From assembly GCA_015680685.1 (NCBI GenBank), contig MNCI01004721.1:218536-282535 (forward strand): a DNA stretch of 64,000 nt. The letters are read 5' to 3'. The position numbers and the translations under genes were made by a program. The notes beneath the pieces were generated by a model. That model ran no database searches, was not told where the DNA came from, and saw only the letters and a program-made list of their open reading frames with translations. The DNA is from Gnetum montanum (lineage: Eukaryota; Streptophyta; Gnetopsida; Gnetales; Gnetaceae). Below are positions 12,321 to 24,174 of this stretch, one piece after another; position 1 is the first letter of the stretch; each line of letters begins with the position of its first letter.

Positions 12321-13379
12321 TGATGAATCATCAGTTGGCTGAGATACCATAGATGCTATGTCGTAGATGCTACATTGTATTTGTGTTGTAGCATCCTTGT
12401 TCATGCATCTTAGTTGGATGTTACATCATAGATGCTATGTTGTATCTATGATGTTGTAGATGCAATTTTGTAGCTATTTGACAAAGTTAATTTTTGTTCA
12501 CCTATGATGTGGTAACTATGATATTGTATCTACGATGTCATATTTTTGATATCATAGCACATGCTATGACATTGTACATCCGATATCATGGGATGTGTGT
12601 AGCCTATAAATACAACACTTGGATGCATGGATTCACATAAGTTTCATTCCATCCTTAGATGACTTCTTGCAATTTCATTTTGTAGCTTTAGCGATAAAGA
12701 GTGAATGCTCGCTATGTGGTGTTGAATAGTTGTATGGAATATTTATTCAACCCAAGTGTACTTGGGCACAGTTCAAGATTGGAAATAAAGATTGAGATTT
12801 CTTTTCATCATTGCAACATCCACCTAGTTATATTATTTTACTTAGCATAGTTATTATTATTATTTTTAGTTTAATCATTTATATTTCCAAGTACTTTACT
12901 TTACGTGTTCATTAGTAAAGTAGAATGAGTATGACTAGCTTTAAGCATATAAGTGTAATTGTTTGGTAATTTGAGTAGTGTTATGGCTTGGTTCACCTAG
13001 TAGCATAATGCTTGTTAACCCAATAATAGTTACATGAGCCTAAGGTGTGTATGGTAAGCCAAGATCAAATGCTCATTGCTTTAAACTAGAGTAGATTTAC
13101 ATTACTATCATTAATTAGATTTAGATTTCTATTCTCAAGTTCCATCATGTTCACAACTAGGAGTATTAAAGGCTAAATAACATCAATTATCATATGCCTC
13201 ACTTTGTACTAAACCATATGTGACAAAGATATCACTAGTCCAAGTGGGAAGACATCATCCTATGATCAATGCTTAACAATCTAGATACCACAACTAGTCC
13301 TGTCCATGGAATTTGACTAGATTGTGCGTGAACGCTTGTGATTCATATGGTTGGTTGTAGGGGTACTTATCACTCATCA
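12321..13379 (+). repeat. 3' LTR of C1
   Basis: LTR of 1059 bp with the same ends and box structure as 6309-7336 and TATAAATA at 12605-12612. The many substitutions between the two LTRs indicate an old insertion. Confidence 0.85.
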
Positions 13380-15322
13380 ATATTTATCACTGATAATCCA
13401 CCATGGCACACCATGCAATTGCATTATCTCTACAAGAAAGAGACGTGTAGTTTCTACTACACTCATTGATGTTCACATGAAAAGGAAATGGGTAGATTTT
13501 GTTAGTAAGTCAACCACTACTAATATAGCATCATGGTCATTTTGAGTTTGTGAAAGACCAATAATGAAATCCATACAAATGGCATCCCATTTTCATTGAG
13601 GAATATCATGGGAAAGCAAATATCCCCCAAGCCTCTGATGCTCTATCTTCACTTGCTAGAAAATTAAACATCAAGAGGTATACTTCCCTACATTCCTTTT
13701 CATACCAGGCCATCAATACATTTATTATAAACCCTAGTATATCTTTTGACTACCTAGATGCATTTGGTATCTACATATGTGGGTCTCATCCATCAACTAA
13801 AATCACAAAGCTTTTGGAACACATAATTAATCATCCCTCTATAACACATAATGACTATCCATAAAGAATGGTCCATCAAAGGTGATCTGCTGCCTTAATT
13901 CTAGACACCATGGATCATGATACTATTTCTTTCGAATCTACTCCTACAAATTTGATTGGATCATGAAGCTATTAAGGTTATTAACCACCTTGCTTAATGC
14001 ATCAACTACTTTATTAGTCTTTCTAATCCTGTATTTAATAGTGAAAGTAAAGTCAGCAAGTATCTTCATCCATCTACACTATTGTAGGTTTAACTATGAT
14101 TGACTCACAAGATATTGGAGGCTCTTATGGTTAGTCTAAATAGTAACCTACTCCCCATATAGATAATGTTGCTAAATCTTCAATGCAAATATCACAACAC
14201 CTAACGCTAGATCATGCATAAGATATTTGGCTTCATGTGATCTTAATTGACAAGATGCAAAAGCCACAATCTATCCATCCTACATTAACACATGATCAAA
14301 TCCATCCCCTAAAGCATTAGTGTTAACATCATATGGCTGTCTTGGTGGAGGGGATACTAACATTGGATTAGTCACCTATCTATTCTTCAACTTCTTAAAT
14401 GTAGCCTAATAGGCAAAGCTCTAATCAAAGCTAGTCTCCTTCCTTAACATTTGAGTCAAAGGAGATGCTATGTAAGAAAAACCTTCCACAAACCTATGGT
14501 AATAACTTGCTAACCCCAAAAAGCATTTCACCTCTGCTACTAACCATGGTATAGGCCATTTACAAGCAATTACAATCTTTCTAGGCTCTACAGAGATACT
14601 AGCTCTTGATACCACATGTCCTAATTATTGAATCTTTAATTACCAAAATGAGTACCTAGATGGTTGAGCATACAATTGGTACTCCTTTAAAGTTTGTAAT
14701 ACCATCCACAAGTGCTCTACATGCAGTTACTTATTAGAAGAATATACCAAGATATCATCTATGAACACAATTATAAAGTGATCCAAAAAAGGTCACATCA
14801 CACTATTCATGAGGTGCATAAAAACTACTAGTGCATTTCTCAACCCAAGTGGAAGAACCAGAAACTCATAATGATCATATCAAGTTTTAAATGCTATCTT
14901 TGACATAGCTTGCTCACGAACATGCACTTGATGATACCTAGACCTGAAATCAATCTTCAAGAATACATGAGCTACCCAAAGTTGATAAAACAAATTATCA
15001 ATACATCATAAAGGATATTTATTTTTTCATAGTCACCTGATTTAACTATCTATAATATATGCATAGCTGCAAATTTCCATCCTTCTTTTTACTAAATAGC
15101 ATTGGTGCATCCCATGGTGATACACTAGGTTAAATGAGGTCTTTATCCAATAATTACTATAGCTAGATCATTAGCTATACTAGCTCTACTAGAGACATCC
15201 TATGTGAAGCCTTTGAAATAGGCTTGGTACTAGGTTTAAGTTTGATTTCGAACTCAATCCTTGCCTTGGTGGAAAACCTCATAATTCTAGCTTGAACACA
15301 TTAAAAAACTCTTGAGCCATAG
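13380..15322 (-). pseudogene. B pol fragment: RT, RNase H and integrase N-terminal half
   Basis: Minus-strand translation gives gypsy RT motifs in order: APMLFSKKKDG (about 15080), FKIDFR-like (about 14950), then FIDDILVYSS at the catalytic site (about 14745-14775; the YxDD-type aspartates are intact). Next come SRASISVEPRKIVIA, WPIPWLVAEVKCFLGLASYYHRFVEGFS (14421-14615) and an RNase H TH...LQYL-like part (about 14100). The integrase CX2C / PWK..MDFI region (about 13570-13660) runs up to the C1 insertion at 13379. Stops are frequent. The right end abuts element C at 15323. Confidence 0.85.
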
Positions 15323-16156
15323 TGATGGGACGCGATATCGCGACTGTCGCGATATCGCATCCCTCGCAATATTGCATATGCAATATCACGTCGTCCCCAA
15401 CAATATTGCGTCACGGTGTGTGGCAAGTCTATAAATAAGAGGCAGCTCTCCCTTGTTTCCCATCCTAGGCTTAGACTATAGTGAAACTCTAGTAGTTTGA
15501 CCTCTCTATAGATAGATTAATTTCCATGTGCCCGTAGTAGGAACTCCAAAGTGAACGGATTTTTATTCGAGCAAATATTGTACCTGAACACAAGTTTGTG
15601 TACGGAAATAAAGACGAACTTCTTGGATAAACCTTGCAGTGCATGGAATAGGCTAATTAGGACTTTATTTATTATTACTTACTATTTATCATTTAAATGC
15701 TTTACTAGTTATTAAATCTCTCTCAACTCTTCTCTCCTAGTTAAGTGGCTCAGTACGACCGCTTCAAGCACATGCGTTATGCTTGGTGATCCTAGCAACG
15801 ACTAGCATTTGGTAACCAAGGTTGCATTGGTTCAGGGTGTGAACGATAAGTGGGAACAGATGCTGATGCTAGGTTAATTAAGGCTTAGTTAGTTAGTTAA
15901 AGTTAGTCAATTAGTCTCTTCACCCTTCACCTTGTTAGCATAGGAGATAAAATATAAAAGACATAAAAATCACATACCTCAAACTTACTTAACCATACAA
16001 CCGTGACTACTACAAGTAAGTCTGGGAAGACAATCAATGATTAACCTTAAGTGTTCCATAAGGTGTGTAGGTAATTAGTCTGTGAAGTTCAACCGGATCG
16101 TGCATGCTATGCTCGTATTCCTATGGTTGAGTGTAGGGGTACCTTGCCACTCATCA
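15323..16156 (+). repeat. 5' LTR of C
   Basis: LTR of 834 bp, TGATGGGACG ... CACTCATCA. U3 carries several GCGATATCGC-like palindromes (15332-15410). TATAAATA is at 15430-15437 and R/U5 follows with TAAGAGG.AGCTCTCCCTTG. Confidence 0.9.
15430..15437 (+). promoter_or_regulatory. TATA box of C 5' LTR
   Basis: TATAAATA directly follows the palindrome cluster. The equivalent in the 3' LTR is 21701-21708. Confidence 0.6.
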
Positions 16157-16157
16157 T

Positions 16158-16175
16158 TTGCGCCATTGCCAGGGA
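16158..16175 (+). promoter_or_regulatory. Primer binding site, tRNA-Asp type (C)
   Basis: TTGCGCCATTGCCAGGGA lies one base after the LTR end. It has three mismatches to the tRNA-Asp complement TGGCGCCGTTGCCGGGGA. Confidence 0.8.
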
Positions 16176-16301
16176 CTAAGTGTTTGTGCGCTAAGTAGAA
16201 CATAGGAAATTACTCACATCATTGGGAGCTTAAATGAACCTTAGGGTTAATTAAACGAAATTTTTATATAATGGTTAAATAGCACACCAAATTAGATCAC
16301 A

Positions 16302-19300
16302 ATGTCTTCTTCTAACAAGAGCAATTCACCACCTAGGGATCATACTAGAAACAATCAGCAATCAAAAATACATAACCAAAATCTACCAGTTCCTAAACAG
16401 CATCGGATAGTCTATACTCATCGAGATGAGTATATTTCAGATTTTACCTTTATCCTCCATCAAGAAGAATAGCTGCGATGGAGAGATTTGCAAGGTAACA
16501 TAGTGTTACCTCCATATCGGTCAGTTCCAAACATGCTCCTTTGTGCTTTGGCACAAATTGGCATGACACAGCTATATGTTGAATACATTGTAGGTGATCA
16601 TGACATGAGGGATTATCATCCCACAGCTACACAACGTTTAAGGGACTCATGATAGGAGAGCCATCATACACTGTTGAAGGGCAAAGGGGTCCCACACGTC
16701 CTAAGTGAAATCAGAGATGATGAACCCATTATAACAGGTTCTCTATCAAATGATGTTCCCCCGCCTAATGATGGTGAGGAGGTGGGGTATCAGAACCTAT
16801 GCTCCATGATACATAACACTGGTTCTGATCCCCGTGAATGCCAACTATTCACTAAGGGAACAACAACACATGACAAGGACGAGCACTTGGATCGTCATCA
16901 CGATCAGGGCCGTAGCAGTCGAAGAGAAGGTAAGAAACATCGTCATGGCGATGGTTCTCCTTCTTCTTCTCCTTCATCACACCATTCACCCTCTCCTTCC
17001 ACATCTGGGCACAGCCACCAAGAGCATAATGGTGAGGATAGAGGTAGACAAAACAAAAGACCTCAACAAGAGAGTCAAGAGAGAGGACAAGGGCATGAAC
17101 GAAGGGAAAGTAGGGAGCAACTTAGACATCACAGACGTCATGAAAGAGATGATCATGATGAGCACCTACTTGCAACTTGATGTATGCTTGATATAACGCA
17201 GGTAGTTAAAATACCGACAAGGCATCAAAAGGATAGCTGGATTAAGTGCTTAGACATGAACAATATCCCATAGTTTGAGGGAGGATATAATGCTGATCCA
17301 AAGAATCATTTACAAGCATTTCATGATGCCTGCGCCTTGCAAAACATAGAAAATGAGTGGCAGAAACTAAAGTTGTTTCCCAGGACACTCATTAAGGAAG
17401 CAGAGAGTTGGTACTAGTCCTTAGAACTAGAAACCATTAGGAGGTGGAGTACGATGTTAGAACTCTTCAACAATAAATACCAAATGTACTCCAGAGTGTC
17501 TAATTTGCATAAGAAGATCCAAGGATGGAAGCAAGGTACTCATGAACCCTTGGATGCTACCATGGGCCGATACTATGCATTGCTACATCATTGCCTAGGC
17601 CATGGTTATGCACAACGAGACCAACTTCGCCATCTCGTAGATGGGCTAAGGTATGAAACTAGGAGAACCTTTGGGACTTATGCCTAAGGGAGATTATCAG
17701 AACTTAGATCCCATGAGATTCATCACTTGTTGGAGCAAGTAGCCAAAGAAGAAGGGGAGCTATGAAAAAGAGAAAGCACAGAAGAATATAACTATGATCC
17801 TTCTCTTTGACAGATGCGAGTGAGATTTTGTGATGAGGAGGATGAGTCACCACTTGAAGAGTTGGTGAATAGAAAAACCTTGCCGATTCAAAAGCTAACA
17901 ACAGAAGTATCAGCTAAGGTAGATCAATTGTGGGATTCCTTAGACTCTAGACTTCAAACTATCTTGAAAATCATAGAGGAGTTTAAGGAGGAATGAAGTA
18001 GTGACAATGACAAAAAAAAGAGGAGAGATGTAGGCCCTGCACATAACAAGGGTAAGGGGAAAATAACTATCTCTGATGAGGTTGTGGACTCAGACATAGA
18101 CAATGACGGTGGATGTGAGATTTGCCAATATGACCATCCTAAGGGATGTTGTCTAATCATCTCACATCTACAGGAGTCTGGGGTGTATGCACTTAATCCA
18201 AGACTAAACCAACGGTAAGCACCCTGAAGGTTACCTTATTCCCAAGGTAACCTAAGATAGTTCCACCAACCGTTAACGTACTATCCAAGTGGAACTCCAC
18301 CGCAACCCATTGAGTAGCATCAGTAGTGGCAACACCCACAGTCATGGGGGATGCCACCACATAAACAGTAATACCCTTACCGGCAACCTGATCCTTATGG
18401 CTATTACGTGCAGCAACCAGTTTCTCCAAGTAACTCTATGGGTCATACAACTCCCCAACATCACTACCAAGTTCAAGAGTATTTTAGAAGGACTCCTTCT
18501 CCTGCGAGAGACACTCCCCACATGTACCATCCTCCAATTCCATCTGCCACTCTTACATCGGTAGTTCCACCACCACCAGCTCCAACAATGCAAGGGGAAC
18601 TCCCCACTCAACTGCAGCAATGTAATGCTATGAGAGCCGTAAACATTCAACCCACTGCTAGTTCTGACAACTGCAAAAACAGAAGATCTTTCTTCAAAAC
18701 CAAAAGCCTAGATAATCTCTCACAACAATAAGTGGTTGAGTCTGTGCATGCTCCTCCAACACATAAAACTTTGGGGCTCCCTTCTGTCCAACAACAAAGC
18801 TTAACACATACGGTTATGTTAACACATACCGTTACCAATTGGATCAAGGTAGGCCACCTTCCTAGAAAACTCTTTGATCCTGGAAGCCCCTTAATCTATC
18901 TACAAGTCGTTGAGAATGAACCACATAAGGCTCTTCTTGACTCAGGTTCTGGAGTCAACTTAATCTCAGGAGAAATGTATCAATCCTAGAACCTGCCCCA
19001 ACTTAAGAAGAGTAATATTCAACTTGAGCTGGCTGATTAGTCCATCACCATTCCCTTGGGATTGGTGGAGGATATAGTTACCATTGTGTGTGGTTGGTCA
19101 TACCCAGCTGATTTCCTAGTGATAGAAGTTAATAGTAACAACATGGGCTTCCCAATTATAATGGGAAAGCCATGGTTAAGTACAATAGATGCGTACCTAG
19201 GGATCCGCAATCTTTCCTTGGAGATATCTAAGGTAAACGTTTATGGAAATATTGAGAAGAAGAAAGTTTCATGCATCACATATAGTGACTCAGAGGGTGA

Positions 19301-19424
19301 TGACATGGAGGAATGCTCAGCATCTCTTCCATGTAATCGGTGTGCCCTAGAAACACAAATACAGAGATGCCTGTATGTAGCAACCACACCAGTAGTAGAA
19401 ACCCTGTGGTTGGTAACTAATTGA
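16302..19424 (+). pseudogene. gag-protease of C, one frame with scattered stops
   Basis: From ATGTCTTCTTCT (16302) to the stop after 19424 the protein can be followed in one frame for about 1,040 codons, broken only by in-frame stops. Order: N-terminal DFTFILHQEE and a Ser/His/Arg-rich linker (16930-17110); capsid-like core DPKNHLQAFHDACALQN, AESWY, MLELFNNKYQ, KIQGWKQGTHEPLD and RYYALLHHC (17290-17600); LEQVAKEEGEL; a coiled-coil-like VDQLWDSLDSRLQTIL (17920); knuckle CEICQYDHPKGCC (about 18115-18155). A Pro-rich tail follows (18408-18620). The retropepsin has ALLDSGSGVNLIS with DSG intact (about 18930-18970) and ends PIIMGKPWLSTIDAYLGI (about 19150-19205). Frame integrity suggests C is younger than C1 or I. 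There is no RT. Confidence 0.9.
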
Positions 19425-21586
19425 AAGAGCAACCATCCAACATGCATGGAATAAACTGGGGGAACAACTCATGCTAACAACGAAGGCATAGATACATTGG
19501 AGTATGAGCGTCATTGACTTCCACCCCTTAATCTAAGAACATCAATTGGGAGAAGTTGGACACTTTTGAAAAATTCAAATAGGCATTCATTATTTTGGAT
19601 TTCTCCCTTTCCATTCAGTCATGGGGGAGATGGCCACCTATGCTGATCATTTGAGGCCCTTAGTTCTTTTTAGTTTTTTTTTACACATTTTTGTTTTACA
19701 CGTTTTTGTTTTACACATTTTTGCTTTACACATTTTTGTTTTACATGTTTTTGTTTTACACATTTTTGTTTTACAAATTTCTTTAACTTTTCTTGTTTTT
19801 GTTTTACAACATTGTTATACTTTTTCATTTTTTTGTGTGCATGTGTGTGTGTTTTATCCATCTTGTAAGTTTGTCACCCAATAAGTGTTCTTCATAATGG
19901 TATGAACTGTTTTCCTAGTGATTGCTAATGTTTGGTTTTTACCTTTAAGTTGTGATGTTGATACTAAGGTATGTTTCTTTTGATATGATAGGCAATGAGT
20001 CCACTTCATCCATACATCCACAAAAGTATATGGTCTCTCTTGGCTTGGAAATGTACAATCTCTTTCTAATGAGAACTCTAACAGATCAGTGACTGGGTAT
20101 TTCTCAAACTAAGGAAGGACTTAAGAATTGAAAAGGGTGTGACTTCAAGGGAAGTTGATGCATTTGTGTTGGCCATTCTCTTGGGTGCTTGGATGTTTTC
20201 TTCTTGAGTTTTCTTACTATTCCAATGTCACTTAATTATCAGGAAGTGGAGTCAATAAAAATAATAAGTCTTTGCATGGTGTGGTTCTCACGCATATAAA
20301 AAAACAAAAACAAGAAGAAAAGAAAAAAGTGAGAATTCAAAGCACACCCCTTAGACAAAATAATCCCTTAGGCTACAAGCACTGGTTATGGTATTCAAAC
20401 AAAAATGTCCCTCTAACTAAGGCCCTTCTCACTTCCCATCCTCTCCTCATTCGTTTCGTCGAAATGGTGGTGGCTCTTGGGGAAGGCATTCTTGTTATTC
20501 ACATGGATGGATTGGCTGAATGCATTAATGTGAAGTCACTGATGTGGTTTGTTTGAGGTTGGAGTTGGAATGAGATTTACCAAGTCACATTAATCATGAA
20601 ACACACAAGGGGCTGTACACCACCTTGTTCTTGAGACTCCATTCCATTCTCTTCTCTCCATCCTTCTCTTCATTATTCACCTCATTGCTGGTTGTATCAT
20701 TAGTGTATATCTTGGTAGATGTATCATTTTCTTTTTGGTAAATTCTTACGATTAAGACATTAACTCTTATTCCAAAGGACATTCTTAGAGCCTACGGACT
20801 CTTCGAATGTGGGTTTGTCAAGGCATTAAGGGCATGAGCCTACTTTGGGGAGGACCCACTAACATTCCTATTTGGTGCACCAGTTAACTTCTTTTCTCTA
20901 ACATTTCTGCAATCCACTTTATTTGGTTCATTTCCATCTTGACATCCATTTCATCGATGTCCTATTTGTTTCTTTTTATTCCTCTTTCTTCTTCCTTTTC
21001 TTTTTCCATTCTCTCGCTACTGGAGGTTCGCGATTAGTCATGGGGGTAGAGGGCCCAATTTTTTCGATTTTCTCCTAACCCCTACACCTTCGATAGTCAC
21101 CAATATTATATCTCCAAATCTGCAATTAGCCATACCACAACTTAGCTAATGGACTTACACCAAATCAAGGTATCAATTACATTGAAATTCGTTTACCCTT
21201 GCTAATATTAGATTGTGTTGTGTGTGTAGATGGTAATCATGCAACAACAGATTGGATCTGGAGGGACCACTTGGAATGGAGCTGTGCTGAAGTAGCTATG
21301 CAAGGAACAAGATCAATGATGCGCTTACGGATGGACAAAGAAAGGTGCAATCTTGGCATTAGAAGCAACAAAACTTCTTTCTCTCTCTCTTTCTCTTTCT
21401 TAGTTGCCAAATGAGGTCTGATGTCAATGTAATAAGATGTTCACTCTTGTTGTCATGAACACCAATTTTGTCATGTCTTATAATGATGATCTGTTCACAT
21501 GTCATCCCATTAGTTCCATCTTGAGTTAATAATCCCATGCCTTCCCGATATTATTGTAAGGAACTCGAGGACAAGTTTTCATTTAG
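19425..21586 (+). other. Non-coding 3' region of C
   Basis: About 2.1 kb without a gene. It contains CATGGGGGAGATGGCCACC (19619), equivalent to the minus-strand sequence near 40180-40195 in D. A 15-bp T-rich minisatellite follows. Blocks strongly conserved with D are at 20340-20480 and 20788-20870. A pyrimidine (CTCTCT) run lies at 21384-21400. The last 50 bp lead into the polypurine tract. Confidence 0.65.
19671..19795 (+). repeat. 15-bp minisatellite (TTTTACACATTTTTG)
   Basis: Roughly eight tandem copies of a 15-bp unit, TTTTACACATTTTTG, with scattered C/T and A/G changes. It lies just after gag-protease. C1 (10163-10395) and I (60240-60355) have T-rich tracts at the equivalent place without the regular period. 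Confidence 0.8.
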
Positions 21587-21597
21587 TCATGGGGGTA
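21587..21597 (+). promoter_or_regulatory. Polypurine tract of C
   Basis: TCATGGGGGTA lies immediately before the 3' LTR (TGATGGGATG). It is identical to the tract of coiled-coil element 1. Confidence 0.8.
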
Positions 21598-22442
21598 TGA
21601 TGGGATGTGATATTGCATGGGCCGTGATATCGCATCCCTCACGATATCGCGTCGTCCCCCTCGATATCGCGTATGTGACATCGCAGTGCACCACCAAGTC
21701 TATAAATAAGAGGTGGCTCTCCCTTGTTTCCCATCCTAGGATTAGACTGTAGCAAAACTTTGGTAGTTTGACCTCTCCAGAGATAGATTAATTTCCATGT
21801 GCCCGGAGAACACAAGTTTGTGTACGACAATAAAGATAAACTTCTTGGATAAACCTTATAGTACATGGAATAGGCTAATTAGGACTTTATTTATTATTAT
21901 TTACTATTTATCATTTAAATGCTTTACTAGTTATTAAATCTCCTCAACCCTTCTCTCCTAGTTAAGTGGCTCAGTACGATTGCTTCGAGCACGTGCGTTA
22001 CGCTTGGTGATCCCAGCAACGACTAGCATTTGGTAACCAAGGTTGCATCGGTTCAGGGTTTCAACGATAAGCGGGAACAGATGCTGATGCTAGGTTAATT
22101 AAGGCTTAGTTAGTTAGTTAAAGTTNCAACGATAAGCGGGAACAGATGCTGACGCTAGGTTAATTAAGGCTTAGTTAGTTAGTTAAAGTTAGTCAATTAG
22201 TCTTTTCACCCTTCACCTTGTTAGCATAGGAGATAAAATATAAAAGACATAAAAATCACATACCTCAAACTTACTTAACCATACAACTGTGACAACTAAA
22301 AGTAAGTTTGTGAAGACAATGAATGATTAACCTTAAGTGTTCCATAAGGCGTGTAGGCACTTAGTTTGCAGAGTTCAACCAGATCGCACGTGCTACGATC
22401 GTATTCCTATGGTTGAGTGTAGGGGTACCTCGCCACTCATCA
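21598..22442 (+). repeat. 3' LTR of C
   Basis: LTR of 845 bp matching 15323-16156, with TATAAATA at 21701-21708. It lacks about 50 bp around the GTAGTAGGAACTCC segment. It contains a 64-bp duplication on either side of a single N (22126) that is probably an assembly artefact. It ends CACTCATCA followed by the CATAG duplication. Confidence 0.9.
22062..22190. other. N-flanked duplicate, likely assembly join
   Basis: A 64-bp segment beginning CAACGATAAGCGGG appears before and after the single N at 22126. The copies differ by one base. The other LTR of C has this segment once. Confidence 0.8.
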
Positions 22443-24150
22443 CATAGGGATTTGATCTATCTCTACCATATGTATTTTATACATTGTGGCCATAAAGAAT
22501 CCATGTCTTTTTTCAAGCATCGTATGGTACATCTGAGAGGAGATCAAATCTAGGTGCACATAACTTGGATGAGTTTGTATATTAATCCAAGCACCATCAA
22601 TTGATTGTAATCTTTGGATCTTTTTTGGATAGTCTAAACTATCATTGAACTATGATAGCCAATCCAACCCTAGAATTACATTATATACTCTAAGATCCAT
22701 AACATGAAAATTACTAACCCATTGCACACCTATACATACTTAATCAACTTGATTCTCATTACTCCTAGCTAAAGATACTATTAACCTAGGATAAAGAGAA
22801 TGACATGCAAGAGCTTCATGATATGCAACACTAGGATCTATCAAAGAATTGCTAGCATCTAGATCAAATAAAATTGATACATCAAAGCTTAAAATCATAT
22901 CTCCTGTCTCCATCACTATATTAGCTACATGTCCAATGAATGGTCTATTAGAATGTACACCAATTACTAAGACCTTTGGTCACTCTTCTTGGCTAAGAAA
23001 TAGGTGTTCCACATCCATCCTAAATTGGTGGTTGCTATCCTTGATCCCTACCTCCTTCACTATTGCTTGCCTTCTTTGGAAAGTTTCTACCTTGATGTCC
23101 TAGTTGTCCACATGTAAAATAATTCTAGCAATCCTTGTGCAAATGACCAAGCTATTCACATCTATAATTGATAATAGATCCATGATCAGCTTTAATAGTA
23201 GGGCCACAAGTTAGTGTTCAGCACTCAGCTCCATGCCCATGAGCCTACTTGGAGGGGCCAAGCCTACCTCTAGATGTCAATCCTCTCTTCTACATTTGCT
23301 ATCTCTCTCTAGGAGTCAAATCCTCCTACTGGCTTTTCTCTAGATCCATAGCAACAACTCTAGCCTCATCATACGATGTCAATCTAAGGGGTAATATGTG
23401 GCTATTTAGAGATGGCCTCAAACCTCTAATAAATCTGTTTGTCCATGCTTGAGCATCTATATACATCTATGGTACATAACTACTAAGCTTAGAGAAATGT
23501 GCATCATACTTTTCCACGGACTAATTACCTTGATACAACTAGTAGAACTCTTTTTCCTTGGCCTAATCATATTGGATAGATACATAATGGGCTCTGAAGG
23601 ATGCCAAAAAATCATCCTATTCCACCTCTTATTCTATCCATCTTTTGGCTTGCTCCTCAATCATCCTCCAACATCAAGCAGTGCTAACCAACTGTTATAG
23701 TACCAATAGATTCTTTTGAACTAATGAGTAGCTCATTAAATCAAAGGCCTTTTACAATTCCTCCAACCACTCTATAGCTATAGTAGGATCCTTAGTGCCA
23801 TCAAATTTAGGAAGTACTAGCTTTCAAAACGTTTCTACTAGTTCCCTATTGATAGGTTGCTTGTTTGAATCTCTTGAGCCTCTACTACCACCACCACTTT
23901 TCACTTTCTTGATAGTGAGAATGGGAGCATCACTAGTTGCAACATGCTACTGCAGAATTTGCAACCACTATTGAATAACATCTTGCTACTTGTTTGCAAG
24001 ATTGCTACTAGATGCCTGAGGAGGTTGCACTTGTTAAACATTAGGTCCTCCTAGCTTGTTAGCCCTACTAGGATTAGGATCATGTCTACTATAAATATTT
24101 ATAACTTGAAATTAGAAATTGGTGAGTACCCCAAACACCATAAAACATCA
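22443..24150 (-). pseudogene. gag and protease of element B
   Basis: Read on the minus strand from about 24100. The gag has a retrotransposon-gag core: LPKFDGTKDPTIAIEWLEEL, AFDLMSYSLVQKN, FLASFRAHYVSIQY, SVEKYDAHFSKLSSYVP and FIRGLRPSLNSHILPL (about 23850-23350). A zinc knuckle remnant YFTCGQLGHQGRNF (about 23080-23125) has lost its first and last Cys. Protease follows as ILFDLDASNSLI (about 22840-22880), where the family normally has DSGAS, so the active site is altered, then NVILGLDWL (about 22670). It is interrupted at 22443 by element C and continues as RT at 15322. Stops are frequent. Confidence 0.8.
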
Positions 24151-24160
24151 AAGTAAACTA

Positions 24161-24172
24161 GCTTTGATACCA
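24161..24172 (-). promoter_or_regulatory. Primer binding site, initiator tRNA-Met type (B)
   Basis: On the minus strand TGGTATCAAAGC, one change from the common plant tRNA-iMet site TGGTATCAGAGC. It lies two or three bases from the inner LTR end. Confidence 0.8.
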
Positions 24173-24174
24173 CT

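Larger units (their letters stand above)
6309..13379 (+). mobile_element. Element C1: gag-only non-autonomous LTR retrotransposon inserted in B integrase
   Basis: The element has two similar LTRs in direct orientation (6309-7336 and 12321-13379), a tRNA-Asp type primer site, one gag reading frame, a long non-coding region and a polypurine tract. Flanks are ATCTT (6304-6308) and ATATT (13380-13384), a 5-bp target duplication with one change. No protease, RT or integrase is visible in the roughly 5 kb interior, matching the gag-only layout known from TR-GAG elements. Removing it rejoins the B integrase. Confidence 0.85.
15323..22442 (+). mobile_element. Element C: gag-protease non-autonomous LTR retrotransposon inserted in B
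   Basis: The LTRs are 15323-16156 and 21598-22442, with tRNA-Asp primer site, one gag-protease frame, non-coding 3' region and polypurine tract. The target duplication CATAG is perfect (15318-15322 and 22443-22447). Removing C joins B protease (22443 onward) to B RT (15322) on the minus strand. No RT or integrase is present, so C would need enzymes in trans. Element D in this window has the same gag and protease plus pol. Confidence 0.9.

Noticed and set aside
13351-13545. Frame crossing the C1 LTR end into B
   Set aside because: It spans an element junction and is a chance frame.
15332-15410. GCGATATCGC palindromes as a CRISPR-like or replication-origin array
   Set aside because: They are irregularly spaced, lie in LTR U3 regions and recur only with LTRs in this plant-type sequence.
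19621-19884. Open frame rich in Phe/Val/Leu (repeated HVFVLHIF) as a membrane protein
   Set aside because: It is the translation of the 15-bp minisatellite and has no homologous frame in C1 or I.
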